Shown in pieces: positions 1-5,724 of a DNA stretch of 5,953 nt; the stretch's first letter is position 1; each line of letters opens with the position of its first letter. The notes under the pieces are model-generated. The model worked only from the letters and a program-made list of their open reading frames with translations. It searched no databases and was not told the DNA's origin. The DNA comes from Clostridiales bacterium (GTDB lineage: Bacteria > Bacillota > Clostridia > Tissierellales > Sedimentibacteraceae): NCBI GenBank assembly GCA_003497505.1, contig DNNV01000186.1, positions 1 through 5,953 of the forward strand, written 5' to 3'. A program made the translations under genes and the position numbers.

Positions 1-676
1 ATCTAAACTCGGCATTTTCGCCGGTTACTCTTATTTCGTAGCCTATTTTCGTTCTATATAAAAATACATATCCTAAAATTGCAACAGCAATGGCTATAAT
101 CAATCCTACGTGAATTTTTGTGCCCTTGACAATGGAAGCAAACTGAGTGGTCTTGGGTATTGCATATGATACAACCGCCCCTGCCTTAGGGTCTCTGAGA
201 AAGTAGTTCAGAATATACGAAGCAAACAACACCACCAAATAGTTCATCATCAGAGATGATACAAGCACATCCGAATCCGTCTTGATTTTCATTACCGCAG
301 GTACGGCAGTTATCATTGCGCCGAAAAATCCTGCCGCTAAAATGCACGCCCACGGAGCCACTGCAGGAGGCAGCAATGAATTTATTCCTATATATGTTGC
401 TACCAGACCACCTATGTGAAATGCACCTTCACCTGCGAGATTTATCTCATTGGCGGCAAACATAATGCTTATACCAACACCTGTGAATACCAGGGGAATC
501 ATTGCTTCGATAACATTTCCTATTCTTCTTGTACTTTTTAAAGGTCCCGTAAGAAGCTCCAAAATAGCCTTCACAGGCTCATCACTTGTTATGAAAATTA
601 TTAAGAATGATATTGCCAGGGCTATACCGATTGACATAACCGTACGCAATATGTCATATTTTTTACTGCTGTTCAT
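1..676 (-). CDS. Nucleoside ABC transporter permease, BPD_transp_2 family (NupP/YufP-like), 3' end cut off
   Basis: Integral membrane permease of a nucleoside (BMP-family) ABC importer. The first 225 residues are present, the frame is open to the window edge, and the C-terminus lies beyond position 1. Hydrophobic segments fall near residues 12-29, 57-75, 86-100, 107-127, 139-159 and 188-207. A conserved loop reads NEINLAGEG (77-84 region), resembling the N-x-G-x-EG loop of ribose/nucleoside-type permeases, and the sequence ends in the cytoplasmic GYEIRVTGEN motif (212-221) of this family. The ATG at 676-674 is preceded by GGAGGG at 690-685 with an 8-nt spacer. It overlaps the 3' end of the ATPase gene by 14 nt, implying translational coupling. 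Family-level assignment is strong. The substrate is inferred from the adjacent binding protein and deoD. Closest named systems from memory are B. subtilis NupNOPQ and streptococcal/treponemal Pnr; orthology was not tested. Confidence 0.92.
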   Translation of the reverse strand, partial: MNSSKKYDILRTVMSIGIALAISFLIIFITSDEPVKAILELLTGPLKSTRRIGNVIEAMIPLVFTGVGISIMFAANEINLAGEGAFHIGGLVATYIGINSLLPPAVAPWACILAAGFFGAMITAVPAVMKIKTDSDVLVSSLMMNYLVVLFASYILNYFLRDPKAGAVVSYAIPKTTQFASIVKGTKIHVGLIIAIAVAILGYVFLYRTKIGYEIRVTGENAEFR

Positions 677-2216
677 ACATTATTCCCTCCAATCGGTCAT
701 CCTTCTTTATTCCGAGCATGTACTTTCCAAGCTCTTCTTCCGTAAGATTTTTAACATCGCTGAACACACCTGCGAAGCTTCCCTTGTACATTACCGCAAG
801 CCTGTCGCTGAGCTCGAAAACTTCGTTCAAATCCGCGGATATGAGTATTACCGCACACCCTGCATCTCTAAACTCGATAATTCTCTGTCTTATGAAGGAG
901 GCTGCACCTACGTCGATTCCTCTCGTAGGCTGATTGGCTATTATTATTTTGGGGTTTGTTGAAAATTCTCTTGCAACAACTACCTTCTGGATATTTCCTC
1001 CTGAAAGCATACCCACATTTTGCTTGTATGACTTGCATTTAACCAGGTATTCCTTAATAAGTCCGTTTACCCTGGATTCAATTTTTTTCGTTTTAAGCAT
1101 CAATTTGCCCGAAAATTCAGGGCTGTCATATTGATTGGAAAGAATATTATCCATTATATTCATATTGGCCGCACATCCCAATGTCATTCTGTCCTCGGGT
1201 ATGTGTGCGAGACCTAACTTTCTGATACCGTAAATACTGCTGTTTCTGATATCCTTGTCAAATACCTTTATTTCGCCCAGGTACTTTTTCGTCAAACCTG
1301 TTATGGCCTCAATCAGGTGACTTTGCCCATTGCCCTCAACCCCGGCAATTCCGAATATTTCGCCAGCCTTTAAGTCAAATGACAGGTCATCAACTCTCTT
1401 TATTCCTGTACTTCCCAGCACTGTAAGGTTTCTTACCTTCATTACTGTTTCCTTCAATGATACGGGCTTTTTATCGAAGGACAGAACCACGTCTCTTCCC
1501 ACCATGAGTCTGGACATTTCGCTTGTGGATATGTCGCTTACATTGTGAGTTCCTTTGCTCTTCCCGTTGCGCATTATGGTTGCTCTATCACATATGGATT
1601 TAATTTCGTCAAGCTTGTGGGATATGAATATAATCGTATGGCCGTCTTCCTTAAGTTTTTTCAGTTGCACAAAAAGCTCATCCGTTTCCTGAGGGGTGAG
1701 CACGGCTGTAGGTTCGTCAAGTATGAGGATATCCGCTCCTCTGTAAAGAGCCTTGAGTATTTCCACCTTTTGCTTTATACCAACCGGAAGCTCTTCAACC
1801 TTTAATGTAACATCTATGTCGAAGTTGTACTTCTTGGCTATATTGTCGGATAATTCAACTGCCTTGTTCATATCTATGAATATACCGTTCTTAGGCTCCA
1901 CACCCAGTACTATGTTCTCTGCCACTGTAAGTGACGGAACAAGCATGAAATGCTGATGAACCATTCCTATTCCTTTGCTTATGGCCTCCTGTGGAGACTT
2001 AAGTGTAATTTCGGTGCCGTTTAATATAATCTGTCCCTGCTCCGGTGATTCGATGCCGAACAAAACCTTCATCAGCGTACTTTTCCCTGCCCCGTTTTCT
2101 CCTAGAAGTGCATGTATTTCGCCTTTTTCAAGCTCCAACGTAACATCTTCAACAGCGACCACCCCATTGGGATAAATCTTCATTATATTTTTCATCTCAA
2201 GCACTTTATTGCTCAT
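663..2216 (-). CDS. Nucleoside ABC transporter ATP-binding protein with two NBDs (NupO/YufO-like)
   Basis: Cytoplasmic ATPase, 517 residues, the usual length for fused double-NBD subunits of ribose/nucleoside importers. NBD1 (about 5-240) has Walker A GENGAGKST (39-47), Q-loop Q88, Walker B ILILDEPT with D167/E168, and switch H200, but a weak signature, LPVGIKQ (143-149). NBD2 (about 257-505) has the good signature LSGGN (404-408). Its Walker A is degenerate (GVEGNGQS, Gln298 where Lys is expected), NQPT replaces the DEPT-type Walker B end (N428/Q429), and the switch position reads SAD instead of SH. So one composite site (NBD1 Walker motifs with NBD2 signature) looks catalytic and the other does not. 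This asymmetry is typical of the family and not a sign of decay. The ATG at 2216 has GGAGG at 2231-2227 with a 10-nt spacer. The gene lies downstream of the hairpin pair and overlaps the permease start. Confidence 0.95.
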   Translation of the reverse strand: MSNKVLEMKNIMKIYPNGVVAVEDVTLELEKGEIHALLGENGAGKSTLMKVLFGIESPEQGQIILNGTEITLKSPQEAISKGIGMVHQHFMLVPSLTVAENIVLGVEPKNGIFIDMNKAVELSDNIAKKYNFDIDVTLKVEELPVGIKQKVEILKALYRGADILILDEPTAVLTPQETDELFVQLKKLKEDGHTIIFISHKLDEIKSICDRATIMRNGKSKGTHNVSDISTSEMSRLMVGRDVVLSFDKKPVSLKETVMKVRNLTVLGSTGIKRVDDLSFDLKAGEIFGIAGVEGNGQSHLIEAITGLTKKYLGEIKVFDKDIRNSSIYGIRKLGLAHIPEDRMTLGCAANMNIMDNILSNQYDSPEFSGKLMLKTKKIESRVNGLIKEYLVKCKSYKQNVGMLSGGNIQKVVVAREFSTNPKIIIANQPTRGIDVGAASFIRQRIIEFRDAGCAVILISADLNEVFELSDRLAVMYKGSFAGVFSDVKNLTEEELGKYMLGIKKDDRLEGIMYEQQ

Positions 2217-2226
2217 TGTGAATTAT

Positions 2227-2231
2227 CCTCC
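2227..2231 (-). promoter_or_regulatory. Ribosome binding site of the ABC ATPase gene
   Basis: Minus strand reads GGAGG, 10 nt before the ATG at 2216. It begins only 9 nt after the base of the second hairpin (2241-2296), so it stays single-stranded when that hairpin forms. Folding would therefore not directly hide it. Confidence 0.8.
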
Positions 2232-2240
2232 GTTATTTTT

Positions 2241-2296
2241 TATTAATAACTAATAATCGGCAGCTATGTATAGCGGGCAATTATTAGTCATTAATA
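2241..2296 (-). repeat. 56-nt nested imperfect palindrome (long RNA hairpin) upstream of the ATPase gene
   Basis: Arms 2241-2257 and 2280-2296 are complementary over 17 positions with one exception. An inner palindrome, GCTAT-GT-ATAGC (2263-2274), has exactly the same centre (2268.5). On the plus strand A2248/C2289 and C2258/A2279 are mismatches; in the minus-strand transcript both become G-U wobbles. The minus-strand RNA can form roughly 24 pairs, interrupted by two single mismatches (2260/2277 and 2262/2275), around a small loop. The outer arms are AT-rich and no U-tract follows, so this is not a standard intrinsic terminator. It could act as an mRNA stabiliser or processing structure, a weak attenuator, a protein-binding dyad, or be a small palindromic repeat element. 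The structure is directly visible; the function is unknown. Confidence 0.8.
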
Positions 2297-2304
2297 CTAA
2301 GTTC

Positions 2305-2336
2305 ATAAACAGTCAGGGATAACCCTGACTGTTTAT
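2305..2336 (-). terminator. Perfect 14-bp stem-loop just after the binding-protein gene (attenuator or mRNA-stabilising hairpin)
   Basis: Arms 2305-2318 and 2323-2336 (minus strand 5' arm ATAAACAGTCAGGG) are perfectly complementary, with a 4-nt loop (TTAT in the transcript). The stem starts 9 nt after the stop codon of the lipoprotein gene. The transcript then reads TTTATGAACTTAG, so only a very short U run follows, formed by the stem end itself. That makes efficient intrinsic termination unlikely. Position between a binding-protein gene and its ATPase fits the common arrangement in which a stem-loop protects the upstream message and lets only part of transcription continue, giving excess binding protein. 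This role is inferred from position and shape. Confidence 0.75.
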
Positions 2337-2345
2337 TATAAATCA

Positions 2346-3497
2346 CTATTGTACAGAATCCTTTATTGCTTTTATTTCTTCAGTGCTTTTTCCTAAAGCT
2401 GTATCAACTTTTATTTCGCCGTTAGTTATTTTCTTCTCTAACTCGTCTATCTTAGTTCTTATAGATTCAGGAAGCATTTTCTCGTAGTGCTCATCTTTAA
2501 CTATTTCAACTCCGCCTTCAGCAAATCCTAATGATTCAGCCTTGCCGTATTCAAGTTTGCCTTCAAGATCCAGTTTGATTGCTCTATAAAGAGAATTTCC
2601 TACATTCTTAAGAGCTGATGTAGGAATTACATGAGCTTTGTCAGCAAGCAATGCAGCCTGGTCTGAGTCAACGCCGAATGCATATTTCTTTGCATCAACA
2701 GCTGCTTCAATCTGTCCTAAGCCTGCAGCACCTGCAACGTTGTATCCAACATCTACTCCGCCGTTCTGATACTGAGCAAGAGCAAGGTCTTTTCCTGCTG
2801 CTGAGTCATAGAAGTTTCCTACATATGCTATAGCAACCTTTATTCCTGGCTCAACATCTTTTGCTCCCTGAATATATCCAAGAAGGAAGTCGTTGATTAT
2901 AGGATTTTCCATTCCGCCAAGGAAGCCTATGTTCTTAGTTGCAGGATCGATGTTCGGAAGCTCTTTGCTTGTTGTCATCATAGCCGCTGCAGCTCCTACA
3001 AGGTAGGATACCTCGTTCTGCTTGTAAAGAACGTTGTAGATGTTGTTGTTGTTTACTCTTTCTTCGAAATTGTATGTTTCGTCGAAGAACATGAATTTCT
3101 GGTCAGGGAATTGCTTTGAAGCTTCTTCCAAAGCGTCAATCATCTGCCATGTACCCATTATTATAACATCATACTCGCCTTTTTCGCAGTAATCCATTAC
3201 TGTAGGTGCCCATTTCTTTTCGTCTGCAGGCGTAGCTCCCATTTGTTCAACTTTAAAATCAAATATTTCTGCGCCTAACTCTTTTTTCAGCTTCTCAAGT
3301 CCTGAATTAGCTGAATCAAAGAAAGATTTGTCTCCCAGTGATCCGTTCAGCAGTAATGCTGCTTTGTATGGCTTTCCTGTGCCAGGTGTTTCTCCCTTTG
3401 GTGTTTCTCCCTGTGGTGTTTCCGCAGGTTTCTGTCCGCATGCAGCTAAAGAAAATATCATCATAACTGCGAGCAACAAAGAAAGTATTTTTTTCAT
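2346..3497 (-). CDS. BMP-family nucleoside-binding lipoprotein (Med/PnrA/NupN-like)
   Basis: Extracytoplasmic substrate-binding subunit of the importer, 383 residues. A lipoprotein signal (MKK, hydrophobic 4-19) ends in the lipobox LAAC with Cys20 as the lipidated residue, anchoring it to the outer membrane face. A Pro/Glu/Thr/Gly linker with repeated ETPxG units (about 23-40) follows. The BMP fold begins near 43 with recognisable family motifs: NGSLGDKSFFDSA (51-63), DVIIMGTWQMIDA (110-122), NEVSYLVGAAAA (161-172), IGFLGGMENP (190-199), GYIQGAK (207-213), GVDSDQ (275-280) and TSALKNVGNSLY (293-304). PnrA-type relatives bind purine nucleosides, and GVDSDQ lies in the ligand-binding half of that family. 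The ATG (3497) overlaps the preceding TGA as ATGA and has GGAGG at 3512-3508. Purine nucleoside specificity is inferred from family and deoD linkage. Confidence 0.95.
   Translation of the reverse strand: MKKILSLLLAVMMIFSLAACGQKPAETPQGETPKGETPGTGKPYKAALLLNGSLGDKSFFDSANSGLEKLKKELGAEIFDFKVEQMGATPADEKKWAPTVMDYCEKGEYDVIIMGTWQMIDALEEASKQFPDQKFMFFDETYNFEERVNNNNIYNVLYKQNEVSYLVGAAAAMMTTSKELPNIDPATKNIGFLGGMENPIINDFLLGYIQGAKDVEPGIKVAIAYVGNFYDSAAGKDLALAQYQNGGVDVGYNVAGAAGLGQIEAAVDAKKYAFGVDSDQAALLADKAHVIPTSALKNVGNSLYRAIKLDLEGKLEYGKAESLGFAEGGVEIVKDEHYEKMLPESIRTKIDELEKKITNGEIKVDTALGKSTEEIKAIKDSVQ
3385..3429 (-). repeat. 15-bp tandem repeat, about three copies, in the lipoprotein linker
   Basis: Plus strand has GGTGTTTCTCCCTTT (3385-3399), then GGTGTTTCTCCCTGT (3400-3414), then a degenerate third copy (3415-3429). 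In frame it encodes the repeated ETP-x-G linker between the lipidated cysteine and the folded domain. The near-identical first two units suggest recent slippage, which would change tether length without changing the frame. Confidence 0.8.
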
Positions 3498-4900
3498 TTT
3501 TGAATTTCCTCCGTTTGAGCTTTTTTTATGTATTTTAAAGTATCGTCGACTAAGTCCTCAAGCTTGATTTCCTCATACTCTCTCATATAGGTTATGAGTT
3601 TGTCAAATGCAGGAGAAATAAGTCGTTTTGGAATGATACGCATTCCCTCTTGAATACCCAGTACAGGCATTATCATGCCTGCGTTGCAGTCTGCATCAAT
3701 ACCGCACATTGTAATTATGTTCAGAGTTTTTTCATAATCTCCTTCACCGTACATAAGCGCAATAATCTCACAGCATGCATTGGGATATGCATGAATCCAG
3801 TTATATTTTATATATTTTTTCTCACAGTCAGCTAATGCATCGTGCCAGTCGTCATATTTCATACAGCAGTCATAAGCAAAGCTTATTACGGAATAGTATT
3901 CGCTGTCTGCAGGAATCATTGATATTGCGGATTTAACCACATCCTTCACATCACTGTTCACAAAGGCCAGTGAAGTCATTACAGCATTGAATACCTCTCC
4001 CAATATACCGTTGTTGATATGTGATACCTCTCCGTCTCTCCATGCCAAATCTGCGGCAAGTTTCGGATTTCCCGGAGCAACCATTCCGCATATTGCACCT
4101 CTCATCTGCGCGCCTATCCATTCATTGAAAGGATTGTTCCACTTGGCGCTCTCGGGAGGCATCATTCCGGAACGGATATTTCTTATTGCAAGCTCTTCAG
4201 CGGACCATCCCACAGGTATGAGGCCTATCCATGACAGAGCGATATCCTTGCTCGTAACATCGTATCCCTTGTCTTTAAAAGCGTCAAGGAATGCAATTTC
4301 AAATGTTATGTCGTCATTGTACGTATTGGGTTCCCTTACGTAATCCTTCACGTCTCCAAATGCTTCATAGAGGTTTTTTGACGTATAGCCTTCAACCATG
4401 GTTCCCATTGCCGCTCCTATGAGCTGGGACATCCATGCAGCCTTTATCTGGTCTTTGAAGGTTTCTGAATTTATATCCACATGCACTGCTTCGGGGAAAG
4501 AAACGGTTCTCTCATGTTCCTCAAAGTTGTTGTAGTACTTGTATTTCCAATAATCTGATTCTTCGTTTTTCTTGGCATTTAAAAATTCATTTCTCAGTTC
4601 TGCAGAAATTCTCTGAAGCTCAACCACGTTGCCTTTCCTGTGAGCCTCAAGCCCTCTTTCCAGCAGTTCGTATGCGTTGTCAACAGTATATCCTCTGTTT
4701 TCAAGAGCCTGAACCGCGGCAACCATTGCAATTTCAGGTGCGCCCGAGCCGGGTACATTGCTGCCCCAGTCTAACTTAAGTGTGCCGTCATAAAAATCGG
4801 CAATAGCTTTTAAAGCGCTCCATCCCTGCTCTTCTCCGCTTAATACGGTAGGTTTTGCATTCGAAAACAAATCATATGCCATTTCCCATGCTTTTTTCAT
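3494..4900 (-). CDS. ADP-ribosylglycohydrolase (ARH/DraG) superfamily protein with extra N-terminal region
   Basis: Predicted cytoplasmic hydrolase, 468 residues, with no signal peptide or membrane segment. The ARH-like core starts near residue 145: SQLIGAAMGTMVEG (158-171), the first metal-site region TYNDDITFEIAFLDA (193-207), then NNPFNEWIGAQMRGAICGMV (255-274), EVSHINNGILGEVFNA (291-306) and the second metal-site motif GIDADCNAGM (400-409). These match the two acidic clusters that hold Mg ions in ARH/DraG enzymes. The usual Thr beside each cluster is Asn195 and Cys405 here, as seen in some bacterial branches. Residues 1-140 are additional to the roughly 300-residue core; I do not recognise them as a named domain. 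The ATG at 4900 has AGAGGT at 4910-4905 and lies 8 nt after deoD; the end overlaps the lipoprotein start by 4 nt. Family activity is cleavage of N- or O-glycosidic ADP-ribose bonds. A nucleoside-type riboside is a plausible substrate from context, but this is unproven. Confidence 0.88.
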   Translation of the reverse strand: MKKAWEMAYDLFSNAKPTVLSGEEQGWSALKAIADFYDGTLKLDWGSNVPGSGAPEIAMVAAVQALENRGYTVDNAYELLERGLEAHRKGNVVELQRISAELRNEFLNAKKNEESDYWKYKYYNNFEEHERTVSFPEAVHVDINSETFKDQIKAAWMSQLIGAAMGTMVEGYTSKNLYEAFGDVKDYVREPNTYNDDITFEIAFLDAFKDKGYDVTSKDIALSWIGLIPVGWSAEELAIRNIRSGMMPPESAKWNNPFNEWIGAQMRGAICGMVAPGNPKLAADLAWRDGEVSHINNGILGEVFNAVMTSLAFVNSDVKDVVKSAISMIPADSEYYSVISFAYDCCMKYDDWHDALADCEKKYIKYNWIHAYPNACCEIIALMYGEGDYEKTLNIITMCGIDADCNAGMIMPVLGIQEGMRIIPKRLISPAFDKLITYMREYEEIKLEDLVDDTLKYIKKAQTEEIQK

Positions 4901-4904
4901 AATT

Positions 4905-4910
4905 ACCTCT
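4905..4910 (-). promoter_or_regulatory. Ribosome binding site fixing the start of the ARH-family gene
   Basis: Minus strand reads AGAGGT, ending 4 nt before the ATG at 4900-4898, and its first bases overlap the deoD stop codon TAG (4911-4909). It supports starting the ARH-family protein at MKKAWEMAYD instead of a possible upstream ATG at 5101, which would place 190 nt inside deoD. Termination of deoD translation at this site favours coupled re-initiation. Confidence 0.75.
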
Positions 4911-5610
4911 ATGCTATCTCCAGAGCAATTTTCATCATGTCCTTGAATCCTTGTTCTCTTTGCTCTGCAGTAGTTTCTGTTTGATTTACAATGGAGTCGG
5001 ATACTGTTAATATGGTAAGCGCATTTACTCCCGCTCTTGCTGCGTTGCAATACAGTGCGAATGACTCCATCTCTGCTGCCATACATCCCATCTTCGCCCA
5101 TTTTTTCCAGCTGTCGGCTTCATCTCCGTAGAAAACATCCGAAGTTAAAATATTTCCCACATATGCTGTGATGCTGTTTTCATCCGCAACCCTCTTCGCA
5201 TTTGATAAAAGCTCCCATGAAGCTGTTGCTGAATATGTTCCAGGAAGATTGTACTGCGAAGCGTAATTTGAATCTGTGCTTGCTCCGATTGCCAGTACTA
5301 TATCATAAAGATTCAGCTTCGGATCAAATGCTCCGCAAGACCCTACTCTTATAAGATTTTTAACTCCGTACATATGTATCAATTCATAGGAATAAATTCC
5401 TATGGAAGGGCATCCCATTCCTGTTCCCATGACAGAAACCTTTTTTCCGTTGTATGTTCCCGTGTAGCCGAACATATTTCTCACCGTGTTAAACTGTTCA
5501 ACATCGCTTAAAAAGTTTTCTGCAATAAATTTAGCTCTCAGCGGGTCTCCCGGCAATAATACGGTTTCCGCTATCTGTCCATTAATTGCACTATTGTGTG
5601 GCGTTGACAT
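4909..5610 (-). CDS. deoD: Purine nucleoside phosphorylase, DeoD (hexameric, PNP/UDP family)
   Basis: Cytoplasmic enzyme, 233 residues, close to the 235-239 usual for bacterial DeoD. It reversibly phosphorolyses purine ribo- and deoxyribonucleosides to free base plus (deoxy)ribose-1-phosphate. Known E. coli active-site residues line up after adding one for the initiator Met: His5 from the neighbouring subunit, phosphate ligands Gly21 and Arg25 in LLPGDPLRAK, Arg44, and Arg88/Ser91 in IRVGSCGA. The ribose-binding Glu180-Met181-Glu182 and catalytic Ser204-Asp205 with Arg218 also align. No key residue is missing. The ATG at 5610 has AAAGGAG (5623-5617) with a 6-nt spacer. It is the first gene after the promoter and is followed 8 nt later by the ARH-family gene, so it heads the operon. 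Its linkage to a BMP-type importer is a common salvage arrangement. Confidence 0.97.
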   Translation of the reverse strand: MSTPHNSAINGQIAETVLLPGDPLRAKFIAENFLSDVEQFNTVRNMFGYTGTYNGKKVSVMGTGMGCPSIGIYSYELIHMYGVKNLIRVGSCGAFDPKLNLYDIVLAIGASTDSNYASQYNLPGTYSATASWELLSNAKRVADENSITAYVGNILTSDVFYGDEADSWKKWAKMGCMAAEMESFALYCNAARAGVNALTILTVSDSIVNQTETTAEQREQGFKDMMKIALEIA

Positions 5611-5724
5611 ATCTTTCTCCTTTATGTGTTTTATTTTAGCATATAAAAAAGCTATACTATATTACTATTTTTTTGAGCTTTCGTCAATATCCGTTATTTT
5701 CCTGCAAATCCGCGCCCATAAAAA
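5611..5724. other. Intergenic region between the cvfB-like gene and deoD
   Basis: This 114-nt gap holds the deoD promoter and ribosome binding site. No convincing hairpin plus U-tract follows the stop codon of the upstream gene, so some readthrough from that gene into the operon is possible. I found no recognisable purine riboswitch, PurR box or CcpA cre site here by eye. Confidence 0.6.
5659..5687 (-). promoter_or_regulatory. Sigma-A type promoter of the deoD-transporter operon
   Basis: Minus strand has -35 TTGACG (5687-5682), a 17-nt spacer, and -10 TAATAT (5664-5659), close to the vegetative consensus. Transcription would begin near 5652, leaving a leader of about 40 nt before the deoD ATG. 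That is too short for a purine riboswitch, and none is seen. A direct repeat ATAGTA (twice, 8 nt apart) covers the -10 region and could be an operator, though it is too AT-rich to be convincing. Confidence 0.75.

Noticed and set aside
450..962. Plus-strand 170-codon open frame
   Set aside because: It lies antisense to the permease and ATPase genes, which have clear family motifs; no ribosome binding site or recognisable protein features. The other plus-strand frames are the same kind of shadow.
1300..1360. Degenerate Walker A (Gln298 for Lys) in the second ATPase domain as a sign of gene decay
   Set aside because: The GNGQ form and altered Walker B and switch residues are usual for NBD2 in nucleoside/BMP-type ATPases, and the reading frame is intact.
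2255..2295. Internal promoter for the ATPase gene (TATACA as -10)
   Set aside because: TATACA lies inside the inner palindrome and no acceptable -35 sits 16-18 nt upstream, so the match is probably a by-product of the hairpin.
2305..2336. Classic Rho-independent terminator ending the transcript after the lipoprotein gene
   Set aside because: The stem is excellent but no real U-tract follows in the minus direction, and the ATPase and permease needed by the lipoprotein lie directly downstream with no good promoter seen. Partial attenuation or stabilisation fits better.
4901..5101. Upstream ATG at 5101 extending the ARH-family protein by 67 residues
   Set aside because: The extension lies inside deoD in another frame, has a composition unlike a real domain, and the ATG at 4900 has a good ribosome binding site directly after the deoD stop.
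5611..5660. Purine riboswitch upstream of deoD
   Set aside because: The predicted leader is only about 40 nt, too short for the roughly 70-nt aptamer, and lacks its conserved core.
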